From Watersipora subatra (taxonomy: Eukaryota > Bryozoa > Gymnolaemata > Cheilostomatida > Watersiporidae): a DNA stretch of 64,000 bases. Under the pieces are notes generated by a model. The model did not search any database and was not told the DNA's origin. It worked only from the letters and a program-made list of their open reading frames with translations. The stretch is taken from contig NC_088714.1 in the NCBI RefSeq assembly GCF_963576615.1, positions 47,463,772 to 47,527,771 on the forward strand, in the 5' to 3' direction. Positions 1-10,524 of this stretch are shown here, one piece after another (positions within the stretch are counted from its first letter, which is position 1; the number at the start of each line of letters is the position of its first letter). The position numbers and the translations under genes were made by a program.

Positions 1-423
1 CAATTATTTGTGTGATAAATAATGTTCAACTTTCTTTCAGTTCAAAACTATTATTATAATTTCCTAAGATGGTTAATATAGCTGTTATGGTAACATCATG
101 AAGTCGAGCAAGAATGACATTTGCTTACAGAATTGAGCTTAAACCTACTAGAGCCTAAAATCAAAACTGCTCAAATGGCTGAATTATTACAGGCTACATT
201 ACAAAGAGGCTGCATTACATACTGTGTATTTAATTTCAACTTGAAACTAGTTTCTCACTGTTGCAGTATCTCAAGCTGAGGGTATGACACACCTTTGAGA
301 CAGACAAAGAGCTACACTTCACCATACTAACAGGCTTGCTGCAACTTGACTTAATTTGTACTAAAATTTGTTGTGATGAGTCAAGACTGTCTTTCCTACA
401 GAAACTTGAGTATATTCACTCAC
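1..423. other. No gene recognised; downstream side of TRIM paralogue
   Basis: AT-rich sequence with no coding segment I can support. It follows the donor site of the last visible exon of the partial TRIM paralogue on the minus strand, so it is most simply an intron of that gene running out of the window. Confidence 0.4.
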
Positions 424-1006
424 CAGTGTGTATAAGAGCTGGAGTCCTTGTAAGTGGACAGTCAATATTTACATCTGTGTTATTTACCAGCTCATCAGTC
501 ATCTGCTGCTTTCGCTCCACCTTCTCAGTCACATTACTCTTTCTCAACCACTTCCCTACTTCTGCGCGTGATTCCTCCAGTCTCTCTTTCTTAGCCATCA
601 ACTCTGTGTTGTATGACTCTACCTGATCTGTCAGCTCTCTCTGGTACTCATAGATCTGCTCCTTTAGTCTCTCACTTTCCTCTCTGATCATTTCAATCTG
701 CGAACGACAACAAATGGCCCAAGATTTGCTTTCACCTAGTAATCAAAACTATCAAAAATATGCGCAGGACATAATAGCAGAGACCATCACCACACTGAAC
801 TACCTGCTCATCACGGACTCTTTCTATCATCTGTATTCTCTTCGCACACTCAGCTTCTTCCTCATCTAGAACTTTCCATATCTGTTTATCAGCCTTACAA
901 TTCTCTGTCAACTTCTCACTAGCGGACTGGAATAAGCTAGTGAAATGTGCAGTTATCTCCTCTTTTAACCTGATCAACGAACTGAATGTGTGATCAGTCA
1001 GAGAAT
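424..1006 (-). CDS. Partial TRIM/RBCC paralogue: two coiled-coil exons
   Basis: Two exons are seen, 1006-804 (203 nt) and 697-424 (274 nt). Both have AG acceptors and GT donors (GTAGTT and GTGAGT) and join in phase, reading from ...VRDEQ into IEMIREE.... They encode the acidic, Glu/Lys-rich helical coil typical of TRIM proteins, which mediates antiparallel dimerisation. Both exon lengths and phases equal those of exons 4 and 5 of the complete TRIM gene at 12449-22903, and most residues match, so this is a tandem paralogue on the same strand. No RING or B-box exon was found upstream; the intron in front of the 203-nt exon carries the LTR retrotransposon at 1377-4867. The C-terminal propeller would lie beyond the left edge. 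It may be a live gene running off the window or a partial duplicate. Confidence 0.75.
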
Positions 1007-1371
1007 CTATAAAAGGCAAACCGTAAATGTTATCAATGTTTGTCTTAAGAAATTGTTAAAGCTTTCTCACTAAAACAGCTCAGCAACAATTATACCGTCT
1101 AACAGATTTCTCTCTTACAGTTAATATGAGAGTTAATTGGAGGAGTTTCTTTTATGATTTTTAAAGAGTAATACTTTTTTATTTTTGTATTGGTATGTAG
1201 TATATTAGAGAAGGTAAAGTAGCCACCATTGAAATTGAATTATGTTTTGACATTTCTAAAATTTTTATTTCGCCCCAAAACTATTCAAAGAAGCAATTTT
1301 ATTTTTACTTTTTACTGTGGAAAAATTAAACAAAACTTAACAGGACAAAGTGAATATTGGTATTACTACTG
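1007..1371. other. Intronic/intergenic DNA, nothing recognised
   Basis: AT-rich stretch between the TRIM paralogue exon and the LTR retrotransposon. I see no exon or repeat in it. Confidence 0.4.
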
Positions 1372-1376
1372 AAATA

Positions 1377-1607
1377 TGTTGTATAAATCAATGTACTCAC
1401 ATGTACTGATGTGAAGATGAAAGAGCCTCTGTCTTTCGTTACACTTCCTTGTATCCTCCCCATACTGCCTTACACTAGCTAATCTACTAGCTTTGCCCAC
1501 TAGCTTTATCCAGCTTTATGCACTCACCGTAATTACCAAGACCACCTGTACTGCCTTGAGCTTAGACACCAATATAGCCTGAGCCTAACAAATCCCATAA
1601 TACAACA
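1377..1607 (-). repeat. 3' LTR (minus-sense)
   Basis: A 231-bp direct repeat of 4634-4867 with short inverted ends TGTTGTAT/ATACAACA. The two LTRs differ by a few substitutions and small indels, so the insertion is fairly young. Confidence 0.92.
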
Positions 1608-1630
1608 TGCCCTTTCTTTTTGTCTTTTTG
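1608..1630 (-). promoter_or_regulatory. Polypurine tract
   Basis: Read on the minus strand, the 23 nt directly before the 3' LTR are nearly all A and G, ending in AAAGGGCA. That is the expected position and composition of the plus-strand priming tract of an LTR element. Confidence 0.7.
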
Positions 1631-1777
1631 TTTTGGGCCACTCCATCACTACCAACAAGCAGACGTAGTAACTTACCTTACTTGTGTTGCTCGTTACCTG
1701 ACTCCGTTAGGGCAGTCTCCATAGGCTATGCCTCTGGCTTCTCTGACCCTATGCCACCGTCTAAAGTACTCTTCTCG

Positions 1778-2512
1778 CTACTGCCAGCTCCATTGCCAGT
1801 CTGCACTGGCTTTTCCATCACCCTGACCTCCGCCGCTACCAATACTTTTACTGTGACCACTGTCACTACCAACACTACTTCCACCAACATCACCAACACT
1901 ACTTCCACCAACCCTGACTAGCCCGGAGTCTTTTGGTTGGGTCAGTAATGACTCTTCAACCTCATCTCCGTCTCTCCCGTCTTTACCTCGCTCTCCCCAG
2001 TAAGAGGCAGGCTCGACAGGCTTCCTGTGGGAGGTCTCCACCTGGGCCGTAACCGGCTGCACAGGGGATGGCACCACAGAGCTGGGAGTTGGCATAGGCC
2101 CAGACCTATCTAGCTCGACCTCACCTGCAACCAATGCAGGTCTGCTACCAGCAATTCTCCTCTGAACCTCGGCTAACTCCTGCACCACTACCCTGAATGC
2201 CTTGAAATTTTCCAACTCCATGACTGCTGCCTCCCGTTTGGCTTTCAGCTTAGCCAATTTCTTCTTCGACTTCCTTTGCACCTCCCTTTCCTCTCTTTCA
2301 ATCTCTGCTACCATTTTCTCATGACCTTCTCTGTCTAACATTCCATTGCTGGATACCTCGGCTAAAAAAGAGCAAATCTTTTCCATTACAGACACTGGTT
2401 CAGCTACTTTCTCAGCACCTTCCCTTACCTCATCATGACTGTGTTCTCTATCACACCCCATAGACACTTGCACATCTCTGGTGCTTTGGGCTGTCCCCCC
2501 GTTGACTACCAA
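1778..2512 (-). CDS. LTR element third ORF (244 aa, unknown function)
   Basis: A 244-residue ORF that overlaps the protease ORF by about 60 nt in another frame and ends before the polypurine tract. It contains a charged Glu/Lys/Arg-rich helix near residues 50-115 that could form a coiled coil, then a Pro/Val/Thr-rich linker and a Gly/Ser-rich tail near the C-terminus. No zinc, RT, RNase H or integrase motif is visible. In complete gypsy-like elements this position would hold the pol C-terminus or an additional ORF, so it could be the surviving tail after deletion of RT and integrase, or an accessory protein. I do not recognise a family. Confidence 0.55.
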   Translation of the reverse strand: MVVNGGTAQSTRDVQVSMGCDREHSHDEVREGAEKVAEPVSVMEKICSFLAEVSSNGMLDREGHEKMVAEIEREEREVQRKSKKKLAKLKAKREAAVMELENFKAFRVVVQELAEVQRRIAGSRPALVAGEVELDRSGPMPTPSSVVPSPVQPVTAQVETSHRKPVEPASYWGERGKDGRDGDEVEESLLTQPKDSGLVRVGGSSVGDVGGSSVGSDSGHSKSIGSGGGQGDGKASADWQWSWQ

Positions 2513-3041
2513 TTTCTACGTATTCGCTACTCTTGACTCCCTTGGTATTACAAGTCCACCAATCTTGACCTGTATGACCTTTCTTAACTTCGCTCTCTCT
2601 GTCAGACTTATTTGTCAGGTTTTGCAACTCGACATCATCTGAAACATAACTTGACCCAGCAATAACAATTCTCGACGACAACGGCTTAACTGGCTTAATA
2701 CTTCTACACTCCTTAACAGGCTCAAACTTTCTTTTGCATAACGCGTTTACAACAGCAAATAGTTTTAGCAGCTTCAACTCAGTTATGTCCAAAAAGTTTG
2801 TTCTCAATCCTTTCACCACATGAACTTCAGCATCCATATGCCTGTTTTTACTTTCCAAATGAACTATTACACTTCCAACCACTTTTAACTCACTACCATC
2901 AGCAGTTTCTAAAACTGTCGACGGTTTCTTTAACCGTAGGTTCAACTTGTTGGCTGTTGCTTCGGTTAATATTGACAGCTCAGCCCCAGTATCAAACGTA
3001 AACTCTACATTTACTCCATTAACTTCTAAATACTGCACCAT
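2451..3041 (-). CDS. Retropepsin-like aspartic protease ORF
   Basis: A 196-residue ORF following gag. The aspartic protease signature FDTGAELS is at residues 16-23, with the catalytic Asp at 17, followed by beta-strand-rich sequence with a hydrophobic VVGSVIVHL segment, as in retroviral and gypsy pepsins. In complete elements RT would follow; here the reading frame runs through a Ser/Lys-rich stretch and stops with no RT motif. Known retropepsins cut the Gag(-Pol) polyprotein in the particle. Its initiation is unclear: the gag ORF stops at 3200, so translation would need a frameshift, suppression, or the Met at 3041. Confidence 0.8.
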   Translation of the reverse strand: MVQYLEVNGVNVEFTFDTGAELSILTEATANKLNLRLKKPSTVLETADGSELKVVGSVIVHLESKNRHMDAEVHVVKGLRTNFLDITELKLLKLFAVVNALCKRKFEPVKECRSIKPVKPLSSRIVIAGSSYVSDDVELQNLTNKSDRESEVKKGHTGQDWWTCNTKGVKSSEYVEIGSQRGDSPKHQRCASVYGV

Positions 3042-3199
3042 TCTCTGGCCTGGTCAACTGTCATCGTCATATTTATCCCTCGAACCAGAGAATCTAACAC
3101 TTCTGCCCTTACTATTATCCCGGTACCTTTCATCATACCAACTCGTCTCGTGCCTCTTCTTGTACCGGTCCCCCTCAAGCCTATCTATACTATTGTCCC

Positions 3200-4357
3200 T
3201 TATCTACTCAACTTGTCTCTTGTCTCGCGGGGGCTTTCTCGGCCCCTGTACCTCCCCCTACTAATATCCCTGCTGCCATATCGCTCATAGCTACTATCAC
3301 GGCTACCTCCTGACCTCCTGCTACTACCTCGTCTATCGTAACCTACATCTCCTCCCTTATCCCTACAATAACGTGATACATGTCCTCGCCGTCCACAAGA
3401 AAAACATTTAATGTGGGGACAACTCCGCATCTCATGGCCACTACCTCTGCAATTATAGCAAACTCTATCTATATTTTCTCTACTGTTTTCTCCATGTCTA
3501 GAGACATACATTTTCCTGCTATTGTCTCTATACTTCCTACTGCCACTGTCCTTGTTATACTCCCGGCCTCTTGTCCCATATCTACTAGTATCATGTTCCT
3601 CACTACCATAATACCCTCTACTACTCCTAGGGCTACCTCTAGGGGAAGATCTACCCACTGAATCGTAGCTTCTATCTCTATCATTACTCCTGTACTGCGC
3701 TCGGCTATCAAACTCTGATATCTTTGATACTTCTCTCTTAACCTCACTTTTTAAATCAGTACTTCTACCCTCATTTTTCTGAAATCTATCCGAGTTGTTG
3801 GCCATTTCACGAGCCCTCAATGCCTCATGCAATAACGCCCAAGTAAGATTGGCATTCTTCATTAAATCTCTGCTTACTTCTCCATCTCTCAACCCGTTAA
3901 CCGCCACTATAAGGGCAAACCTTACCCTATCATTATTGTTAGCCACCTCTGCATATCTGCTCAAACTCTCTACCCGTTGTAAATATTCTCTATCACTTTC
4001 TCCAAGTGCCTGCTTAGCCATCAGAAACTTATGCCCCTTTACGAACATACTCTCTTGTTTACCATAATAGTCCTGCAAAACTTCCATTGCCCCTTCATAA
4101 GTAGAATTTACACCATCTACATTAAATCCTGCACCCCTCAATACTTCTCTACCACTGTGCCCAATAGCTCTCAACAGTGGCACTAACCTAGCTCTACCTC
4201 TCATAATAGGTACCCTATTGCCATTTTCATCATTTACATAACCTCTTCTCTCGACAGCACTTTCTATACATAAATTCATCTCCTCTATAAATCTCTCCCA
4301 CGAACCATCACCGTGCTCACCGAACACCAGCTTCGGCAAACCACTCTCCATCTTCAC
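3200..4357 (-). CDS. Gag-like nucleocapsid protein with two CCHC zinc knuckles
   Basis: A 385-residue ORF, the first after the 5' LTR and primer site. Residues 1-190 are mainly helical with a conserved-looking YLQRVESLSRYAEVA segment, as in the capsid-like gag domain of LTR retrotransposons. Residues 215-300 are rich in Arg/Ser/Tyr. Two CX2CX4HX4C knuckles lie at about 300-313 and 318-331, followed by an RG/RS-rich tail, all typical of nucleocapsids that bind and package RNA. The ORF is open throughout, unlike the missing pol region, which suggests selection for gag or recent insertion. Confidence 0.88.
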   Translation of the reverse strand: MKMESGLPKLVFGEHGDGSWERFIEEMNLCIESAVERRGYVNDENGNRVPIMRGRARLVPLLRAIGHSGREVLRGAGFNVDGVNSTYEGAMEVLQDYYGKQESMFVKGHKFLMAKQALGESDREYLQRVESLSRYAEVANNNDRVRFALIVAVNGLRDGEVSRDLMKNANLTWALLHEALRAREMANNSDRFQKNEGRSTDLKSEVKREVSKISEFDSRAQYRSNDRDRSYDSVGRSSPRGSPRSSRGYYGSEEHDTSRYGTRGREYNKDSGSRKYRDNSRKMYVSRHGENSRENIDRVCYNCRGSGHEMRSCPHIKCFSCGRRGHVSRYCRDKGGDVGYDRRGSSRRSGGSRDSSYERYGSRDISRGRYRGRESPRETRDKLSR

Positions 4358-4615
4358 TCAACACAATATATCTCTCGCCACAAATCTACTCTACCCCACT
4401 CGTATAAGTTTAATGTAATTGTCACTTCCAAACACGTAATAAATATTTACACCTCACCAACACCAATGCTTCACCGCTACAACACCTCACAATACCACCC
4501 TACCTCACGTCACCTCACCTGCACGCCCGTAAAAAGGTCTAATCAACTGTTTAAACTTAACCCTGTAGCCAGAAAAATGTTCGCTAATGATAACACAAAA
4601 AGAAAAAAAATCAGA

Positions 4616-4633
4616 ATTTTGTCAACTGTGCCA
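4616..4633 (-). promoter_or_regulatory. Primer binding site
   Basis: On the minus strand the sequence next to the inner end of the 4634-4867 LTR begins TGGCACAGTTGAC. TGG is complementary to the CCA end of a tRNA, as in LTR-element primer sites. I cannot name the tRNA. Confidence 0.6.
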
Positions 4634-4867
4634 TGTTGTATAGATCGATGTACTCACATGTACTGATGTGAAGATCAAGAAGAGCCTCTGTCTTTCGTTA
4701 CACTTCCTTATATCCTCCCCCATACTGCCTTACACTAGCTAATCTACTAGCTTTACCCACTAGCTTTATCCAGCTTTATGCACTCACCGTAATTACCAAG
4801 ACCACCTGTACTGCCTTGAGCTCAGACACCAATATAGCCTGAGCCTAACAAATCCCATAATACAACA
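4634..4867 (-). repeat. 5' LTR (minus-sense)
   Basis: A 234-bp LTR matching 1377-1607 along its length and ending in the same TG..CA inverted termini. It is followed by the AAATA target duplication at 4868-4872. Confidence 0.92.
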
Positions 4868-4872
4868 AAATA

Positions 4873-6063
4873 CATATGACTTCTGTTTTTGTTCTTACCC
4901 AAAAATAGTCATTGTATGAACTGCTATAACCTTTTTTTTCTAACGTCACTTTTAAAATTGAAGAGTATGAAGCGGTTATTTATATTACCAATAAAACATA
5001 GATTAATAAACTCATTCTTATTATTCACCCCAACTTATCAATGAATAAACATCAAACATGTTTTCTTATATGGCCACTGTTTGTGGATCTCAGTTAGTTG
5101 AGCAGTTGACCAGTAGTTTACTCTCAACTAACAGTCTATCAGCACTTTTAATTTATACTATCTATAAATTCTTTTTAATTTATGTGCCAAATTTCAGAGT
5201 AAAATTATTTAAAATTACTATATTTTTGGTATATAAATATATATCGTATATCTATATATATAAATCTCAAAGTTCCTTTGCCTGTGTGTACTTCGGGTTG
5301 CCCAACTATAGCTATTAAAACTTGGGTATGAAGTATCTATCATGCCATATTTGAACTCACAAAGATTGCAACCACAAGTCACAAACGACGCATTTAACCA
5401 TCGGGCTATTATACAGTCCTTACCATTCTATTGCTCTTATCAAATACCTTATGCACGCACTATATGTATACTTTTGATTATTAATTAATATTACCTTTTG
5501 CATTTGTTATTTTATGACATTGTTTAGAATCTAATTTTTGCTACCATTACCTATTTTTTTAATTGGTAATTTTTAAATGTGTTGAAGGACAATGTAAGCA
5601 AAGTACCGGACAAAAACAGTCTGATATCTCACTTTTTAAGTGGTACCAGTATCGAGAGGTACCAGTATCGTCGTATTCAAAGTTTTCATGGAACAGTAAA
5701 CTTTTTATACACACACTTCCATGCATGAATTGCTTTTATTAATTCAACGTATACATGATTTAATTTTGTTTTCTCAGTTCGTTTTAATTGTATCACTATC
5801 AAATCATATTTTATTGTAATCGTAGCAAAACAGACTTAATTTAGCTCTTAATCACTATTTATTTCACATTTACATTTAAACACTTTAATAGTTGTTTTAT
5901 TTTGTCTATCAATTTATTTGACCTGCACAAAACGTTTCCTCATGATATGACGTTTAAAAAATAGAATGATAATGGTTGTTACCTGGCAAATACAAATGAA
6001 ATATGCCCAAAGAATTTTATTCCCCAAAGCAACGCCAGGCATTCACCTAGTAATATATACACA
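4873..6063. other. Gene-free AT-rich stretch with a possible SINE fragment
   Basis: I see no coding exon. Around 5340-5440, read on the minus strand, there are stretches resembling tRNA-like A and B boxes (GCCCGATGGTTAAATG and GAGTTCAAAT) next to a TA-rich tail at about 5220-5265, which suggests a decayed tRNA-derived SINE. The rest is unassigned. Confidence 0.35.
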
Positions 6064-6065
6064 TA

Positions 6066-6876
6066 TAGTGAAACTCGGATAACTCGCCCTCGGATAACTC
6101 AAAACACGGTTAACTCAACGTATTTGTTTGGTCTGTTCCCACGCAATGATAAATGGCTTTAGATAACTCGACTGAAATTCCGTTAATTCGAACAGTTTTT
6201 TGCCAAACGGCTACCAAGACGGTTGTTACTATCGCTTTAGAATATCACTTTATTCTAAGCCATAGAGATAAACATCGACTTTTAGTAGTTCTTAAGCCTC
6301 GTTATTACCAACATTGGCAAAATATTTTCATTAACGACTTTTCTAAAGGTTTGCGAAAATCAAATTTTACCAAACATTCCCTTAGCGATAACCCTCCGAA
6401 AGCAAGAAAAGCAAGGTAAAATTTAAAGCAACTTTAAAGTAATATCGACAAAATAAATAATGGGTTTTTAATAGTAAAGCAGTTTTGTAATAACTGATTT
6501 ACTGCAAAATTGATATTGGTTAAAACGCTCTGTAGAAAAATACGTATGTATTTTTTCTGAGCATTTTAAACTCGATCAAGCTTTGCCGAATTCAATCTGA
6601 GAACATCCTAGCAGTTACATCACCTAAAACAACAAACAAATCTCAAATGATAGAAAAATATCTATACTTTCTGATTAAAAATATTTAAAACTTCACACGA
6701 GAGACCCTTTAACTTGCAACAAGCAATCTATGCTTTTTATTTATATATAGTTTGTATATGTACATGTATCTACTGATAAATACGTGCACTTATGACTGTC
6801 ACGATAACTTGAATGCTCTAATAACTTGAACACTTTTGCTCGGTCCTTTGAAGTTTGAGTTATCCGAGTTTCACTG
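6066..6876. mobile_element. pogo/Tigger-like MITE with TA target site
   Basis: An 811-bp element with inverted ends of about 20 bp (YAGTGAAACTCGGATAACTC) flanked by TA at 6064-6065 and 6877-6878. Subterminal GATAACTC-type motifs recur, as in pogo/Tigger elements that duplicate TA. The short ORF inside (6153-6419) shows no transposase motif, so it is non-autonomous. A diverged inverted relative lies at 32377-32957. Confidence 0.75.
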
Positions 6877-6878
6877 TA

Positions 6879-7350
6879 TGTACTAGATGAACGGCCTGCA
6901 TTTCTCAGGTTATAAAAAAGTTTTTGTACAAAAATTTATTTTTATTTAACATATAGCAACAGTTACTATTCTAACTTTCAAGCTTCATATCATGAGACAA
7001 GTGTTTTGTGCAAAGTTAATGAAAAGTGTCAAAATGGCTGAGCAGATAACTCCTAGCACGCCTGCATGATGATAAAAATTTATTTCTTTTATTTGATGTG
7101 CATTGGTCTGGCTTGCATATAATAATGAACTTTTTAAAAAGACAAAAGTCACATTTTCTGCTTGTGTTTGAGTAGGCTTTAAATTGCTTATCATTTGTTC
7201 ATATAACAGTGTAGCATATGCTATCATTTGGTCTGTTAGTCAAGAAATATACTGTACTTGCTAGGTTCAGTCTGGTTTTTTTCACTTGCATGGTTGAATG
7301 AAGCTTTGTGGTTGTTGTACCTAGCTATAAATTCGGTTTCACAAAGTCTT
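6879..7350. other. No gene recognised
   Basis: Unique-looking AT-rich DNA between the MITE and the TA microsatellite. I see no exon or repeat. Confidence 0.4.
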
Positions 7351-7516
7351 ATATATATATATATATGTATATAAATATATATATGTATATATATATATAT
7401 GTATGTATATATGTATGTATATATGTACAGTATGTATATATGTATATACATGTACATGTATGTACATATATATGTATATATATTATATATATATATAATA
7501 TTTGATATATTATATA
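7351..7516. repeat. (TA)n / (TATG)n microsatellite
   Basis: Near-continuous alternating TA with interspersed TATG and TACA units. ORFs on both strands here are Tyr/Ile repeats caused by the microsatellite. Confidence 0.95.
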
Positions 7517-8355
7517 GCACTCATGTTGTTGTTAGTCTTTATGGCTAGTCTTTTTGGAACCTTTTGAATAGCTGGGTTTACATCCAGCTAGTAAAGCTAA
7601 AATTGGCCTGCCTGCAACCAATAATCTACAATGTTGCTGTACTACTATGCAATTGGTTCATCACAATCATCAGTAACCTAACAGATTGTCAAGCACATGA
7701 CTGACTTGTAAATGTACTACGGTTAAAGGTTGACTTGCAACAAAATTCACATTACAGTTATTTGGTATCAAAAAATTCGCCATGTCTTACTCTATTGTGT
7801 TGTAAGTGCCAAATATGTGGGAATGTGATTAAAAGCTCGTAAAAGCTAAAAAACGAACAGAAAATCGCAGCCACACGAGACCGCCCTAGTTTGGATTCGT
7901 TTTCCAGAACGGCTAAAATGTGACGTATGTGTGCTAAAACGGCTAAAATGTGTGCGAGATAGTTTATGTTTACACTTTCATGCATCCTTATTCGTCGAAC
8001 TATTTTCACAAATATACTTCACGCTTGCGATAAAAACCATGTCTATTGTTCTTACGCGTCTATTTTATCGGCATCGTAATGCTGCAACTTTGAGCACTGA
8101 TATCTCAAAACATAGCATAAAAATATGTTTAATTTTTTAAGCTTAGCTTGAACGATTGCATATCATTCTCTGATAAAAATGATGAGCCTTTTGGTCCGCT
8201 ATGATGGTTGAAAAATGCTGTAGAAATTTTTCGCGCCATATAGCGGGAATTGTAAGTCACATGATCAGATAATGTTAGTTTCAGTTCAAGTTTGATCTAT
8301 CGCAAATAGCAAACACGCTATCTCGTATTAAACTTGTTTATTTCAATTCGTCATA

Positions 8356-10318
8356 ATGTCTAACGCGCCACATAGTGTTTGTGCAGCTGCCAAGCTGAGA
8401 AGCACCTTTTTTTGTCCAATAGCTGAGAAAAGACTAGACCTTCACCGGGCGTGGAGCAACTGGGTGAAGCTGGATGTGACAAACTTTATTTATTCGCCTG
8501 CTTACTCTTACCTTTGTTTTCGCCAGTTCAAAGACGACATGTTTTCTAACCTGTTTGCATACTCCACATATCACCAAAGCACGTGAGTGATTTATTTTAT
8601 GAACTACTTGTATTAGTAGTTGTAACTCGGGTTATTATCTAGTATTCTCCTAATAGTACTGTATTAATCTATATTTAATATAACAATATTAATGTCATTT
8701 AATTGTAATATTATATTATTAGTATTTTATCTTTTTAATTACGTGTATTATTCTTATTATAATAACAAAACTAATTCACACTGCATATCTATCTGTAAAA
8801 CGTAATATATTAATATATAATTGATAAAATAATGTTGTTTCACGATTAATTTCGCCAAATTTCTTAACCCCACTCACTTATAGATATGTTATATAAAATA
8901 GTTATTGTCATTTTTTGGTATCATCGTTAATAGCGTATTAATATTATTAGTTGATTATTATTAGTATTAGATGAAGAGTTTGTGCCAACCACTGAAGACT
9001 GGGAAGAGTTTGAGCGCTATGTTGGCCAGCATCAAACGCTCTCCAATTACATGTAAGATAGAGCTGAACTAAACCAAACTTGACAAAATATAAAAAATAT
9101 CCATAGAGTTATTACTCACATTTTATGTTTACAATATCATGGATTCTGATAGGGTTTTGTAAAATCTGTGTCATGATTGCATGGCTATATATTTATTCTT
9201 TTTCTGATCAAGCAAATATGATATAATAACAGGAAATGATATTGTACAAATCTTATTGCAAGTCAACTATTGTGTTGTGATTTCAGAACCAAATCCTCCT
9301 TCAAAGAGGAGAAAATAATAGTAAGTGTGACAGCACTCCAGCGACTATTTCACTGTCACACCTGCGCCCTCCCCTGCTCATTCACGATGGTGCGAGAAGG
9401 CGGATGGGTAGAGTTCAAGGTTACATGTGCCTCCTGTCACCGATCGTACACTTGGGAAACAACTGCCAGGGTGAACAGAGCTCACGTCATCAACCCCCTG
9501 CTGGCAGCTGCATCACTCTTTTCTGGCGGATGCCTTACGCAGAACCTCCGTTTTCTGTCGCTCCTGAACATCGCAATACCAAGCCAAAGCGTTTGCCTCT
9601 ACCAACAAAGAGAATACTTACATGGTGTGAGTGTTAATATTTACTCATAAACTTGGAAAATGTGAGTAAAAGCTTGGCACACTAATTGAATAACAACATT
9701 TAGAAACAATTTTTTTTTGAAATGAAAATATGTCATCCTTCAAGCAAAATATATTATAATTCAAAATTCTGATTCTTCATCATAATATAGCACAAAAAGG
9801 GGGAAGAGGATTCTACATTCTTAGACTAATGATAATGATACAAATTAATCTTGTATAATGAAGTTTTACAATATATTACAGTGTATTGCTGAGCAGTGCA
9901 CCCTGCATAACGAGGGATTGATGGCAGCAATCGATTGGGAGCTTGATTTGGCAGGTGACGGTAGATGCGATAGTCAGGGGCATTGCGCACTATACAGAGC
10001 CTACACTATGATGGATCAGAGCTGCGGTTTAATAGTCAGCAGCCATCTTGTCAAGGTAAAACTTTGACAGTTTTTACTTCACAGCCTGACAAAAACCCAA
10101 ATTTTTTAGTAGTTATCAATACATAAACATGAAGTTGCTCATCTAGCTAAATAGTTCATTCAAATAATGTGAAAGTAATTGTTGGTCATAACTTTCTTTA
10201 CTTTGCAGTCAACAGAGACCACCAGCTCTAACACCATGGAACTGAAAGGCTTCAAGCGATGCCAGTCCGATCTAATTTCCCACGGCCTGAGAGTGAGGTC
10301 CATTACAACGGATGTTGT
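8356..10318 (+). pseudogene. Kolobok transposase with THAP-like N-terminus, 3'-truncated
   Basis: Five exons: 8356-8582, 8971-9052, 9287-9626, 9882-10055 and 10209-about 10318. Exon 1 from its ATG resembles a THAP DNA-binding finger (HRAW..WVK, then PAYSYLCFRQFKDDMF), but the final His of the C2CH set is Gln. Exon 3 has two CX2C pairs and the block LLAAASLFSGG with IPSQSVCLYQQREYL. Exon 4 carries LAGDGRCDSQGHCALY, the family's GDGR-D-SPGH catalytic block; exon 5 carries MELKGFKRC and SITTD, the expected second-Asp region. Exons 2-3-4-5 join in phase; exon 1 to 2 does not. The downstream catalytic part is absent, so this copy should be inactive. Family identity is from remembered motif patterns, not a search. 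Confidence 0.8.
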
Positions 10319-10321
10319 TAC

Positions 10322-10524
10322 AAAGGTTGTGTGCATACTGCAAGCTTGTGTTTTGGCTTATGCCGCAAATTTGTCGCCGTGAGCGACGGCCTCTACCTGC
10401 ATGCTTGGTGTCTAAGATTCGGGCTCTTTTCCCACCAACGGATGATGAAGAAGAGTTTGCAGACTTGCAAACAAGATTTGCGGCATAAACCAAAACACAA
10501 GATTGCGGTATGCACACAACCTTT
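10322..10524. repeat. 49-bp inverted repeat around a 105-bp spacer holding a gene segment
   Basis: Arms 10322-10370 and 10476-10524 are inverted copies differing at 3 of 49 positions. Each arm encodes the segment (K/Q)RLCAY.(N/K)LVFW on its own strand. The spacer (10371-10475) encodes, on the plus strand, the C-terminal half of the P2X7-type domain, opposite to the rest of that gene. No target-site duplication is evident at the arm edges. Confidence 0.85.

Larger units (their letters stand above)
1377..4867 (-). mobile_element. LTR retrotransposon lacking RT and integrase (gag-protease-ORF3)
   Basis: A 3.49-kb element with near-identical LTRs (1377-1607 and 4634-4867), both starting TGTTGTAT and ending ATACAACA. 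It is flanked by a perfect 5-bp target duplication AAATA (1372-1376 and 4868-4872). Sense is the minus strand: a primer binding site beginning TGG follows the 4634-4867 LTR and a purine-rich tract precedes the 1377-1607 LTR. Between them lie gag (4357-3200), a retropepsin-like ORF (3041-2451) and a third ORF (2512-1778). No reverse transcriptase, RNase H or integrase is present, so it is non-autonomous and resembles a gag-only (TR-GAG) type element of Ty3/gypsy affinity. It sits in the intron upstream of the TRIM paralogue coiled-coil exons. Confidence 0.9.

Noticed and set aside
1607-1921. 104-aa Ser/Thr-rich plus-strand ORF
   Set aside because: It is antisense to the end of the LTR element's third ORF and adjacent purine tract.
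5340-5440. Functional tRNA gene
   Set aside because: Only loose A- and B-box-like words; no cloverleaf with acceptor stem could be built, so at most a SINE relic.
7236-7520. ORFs on both strands rich in Tyr/Ile
   Set aside because: They are translations of the TA/TATG microsatellite.
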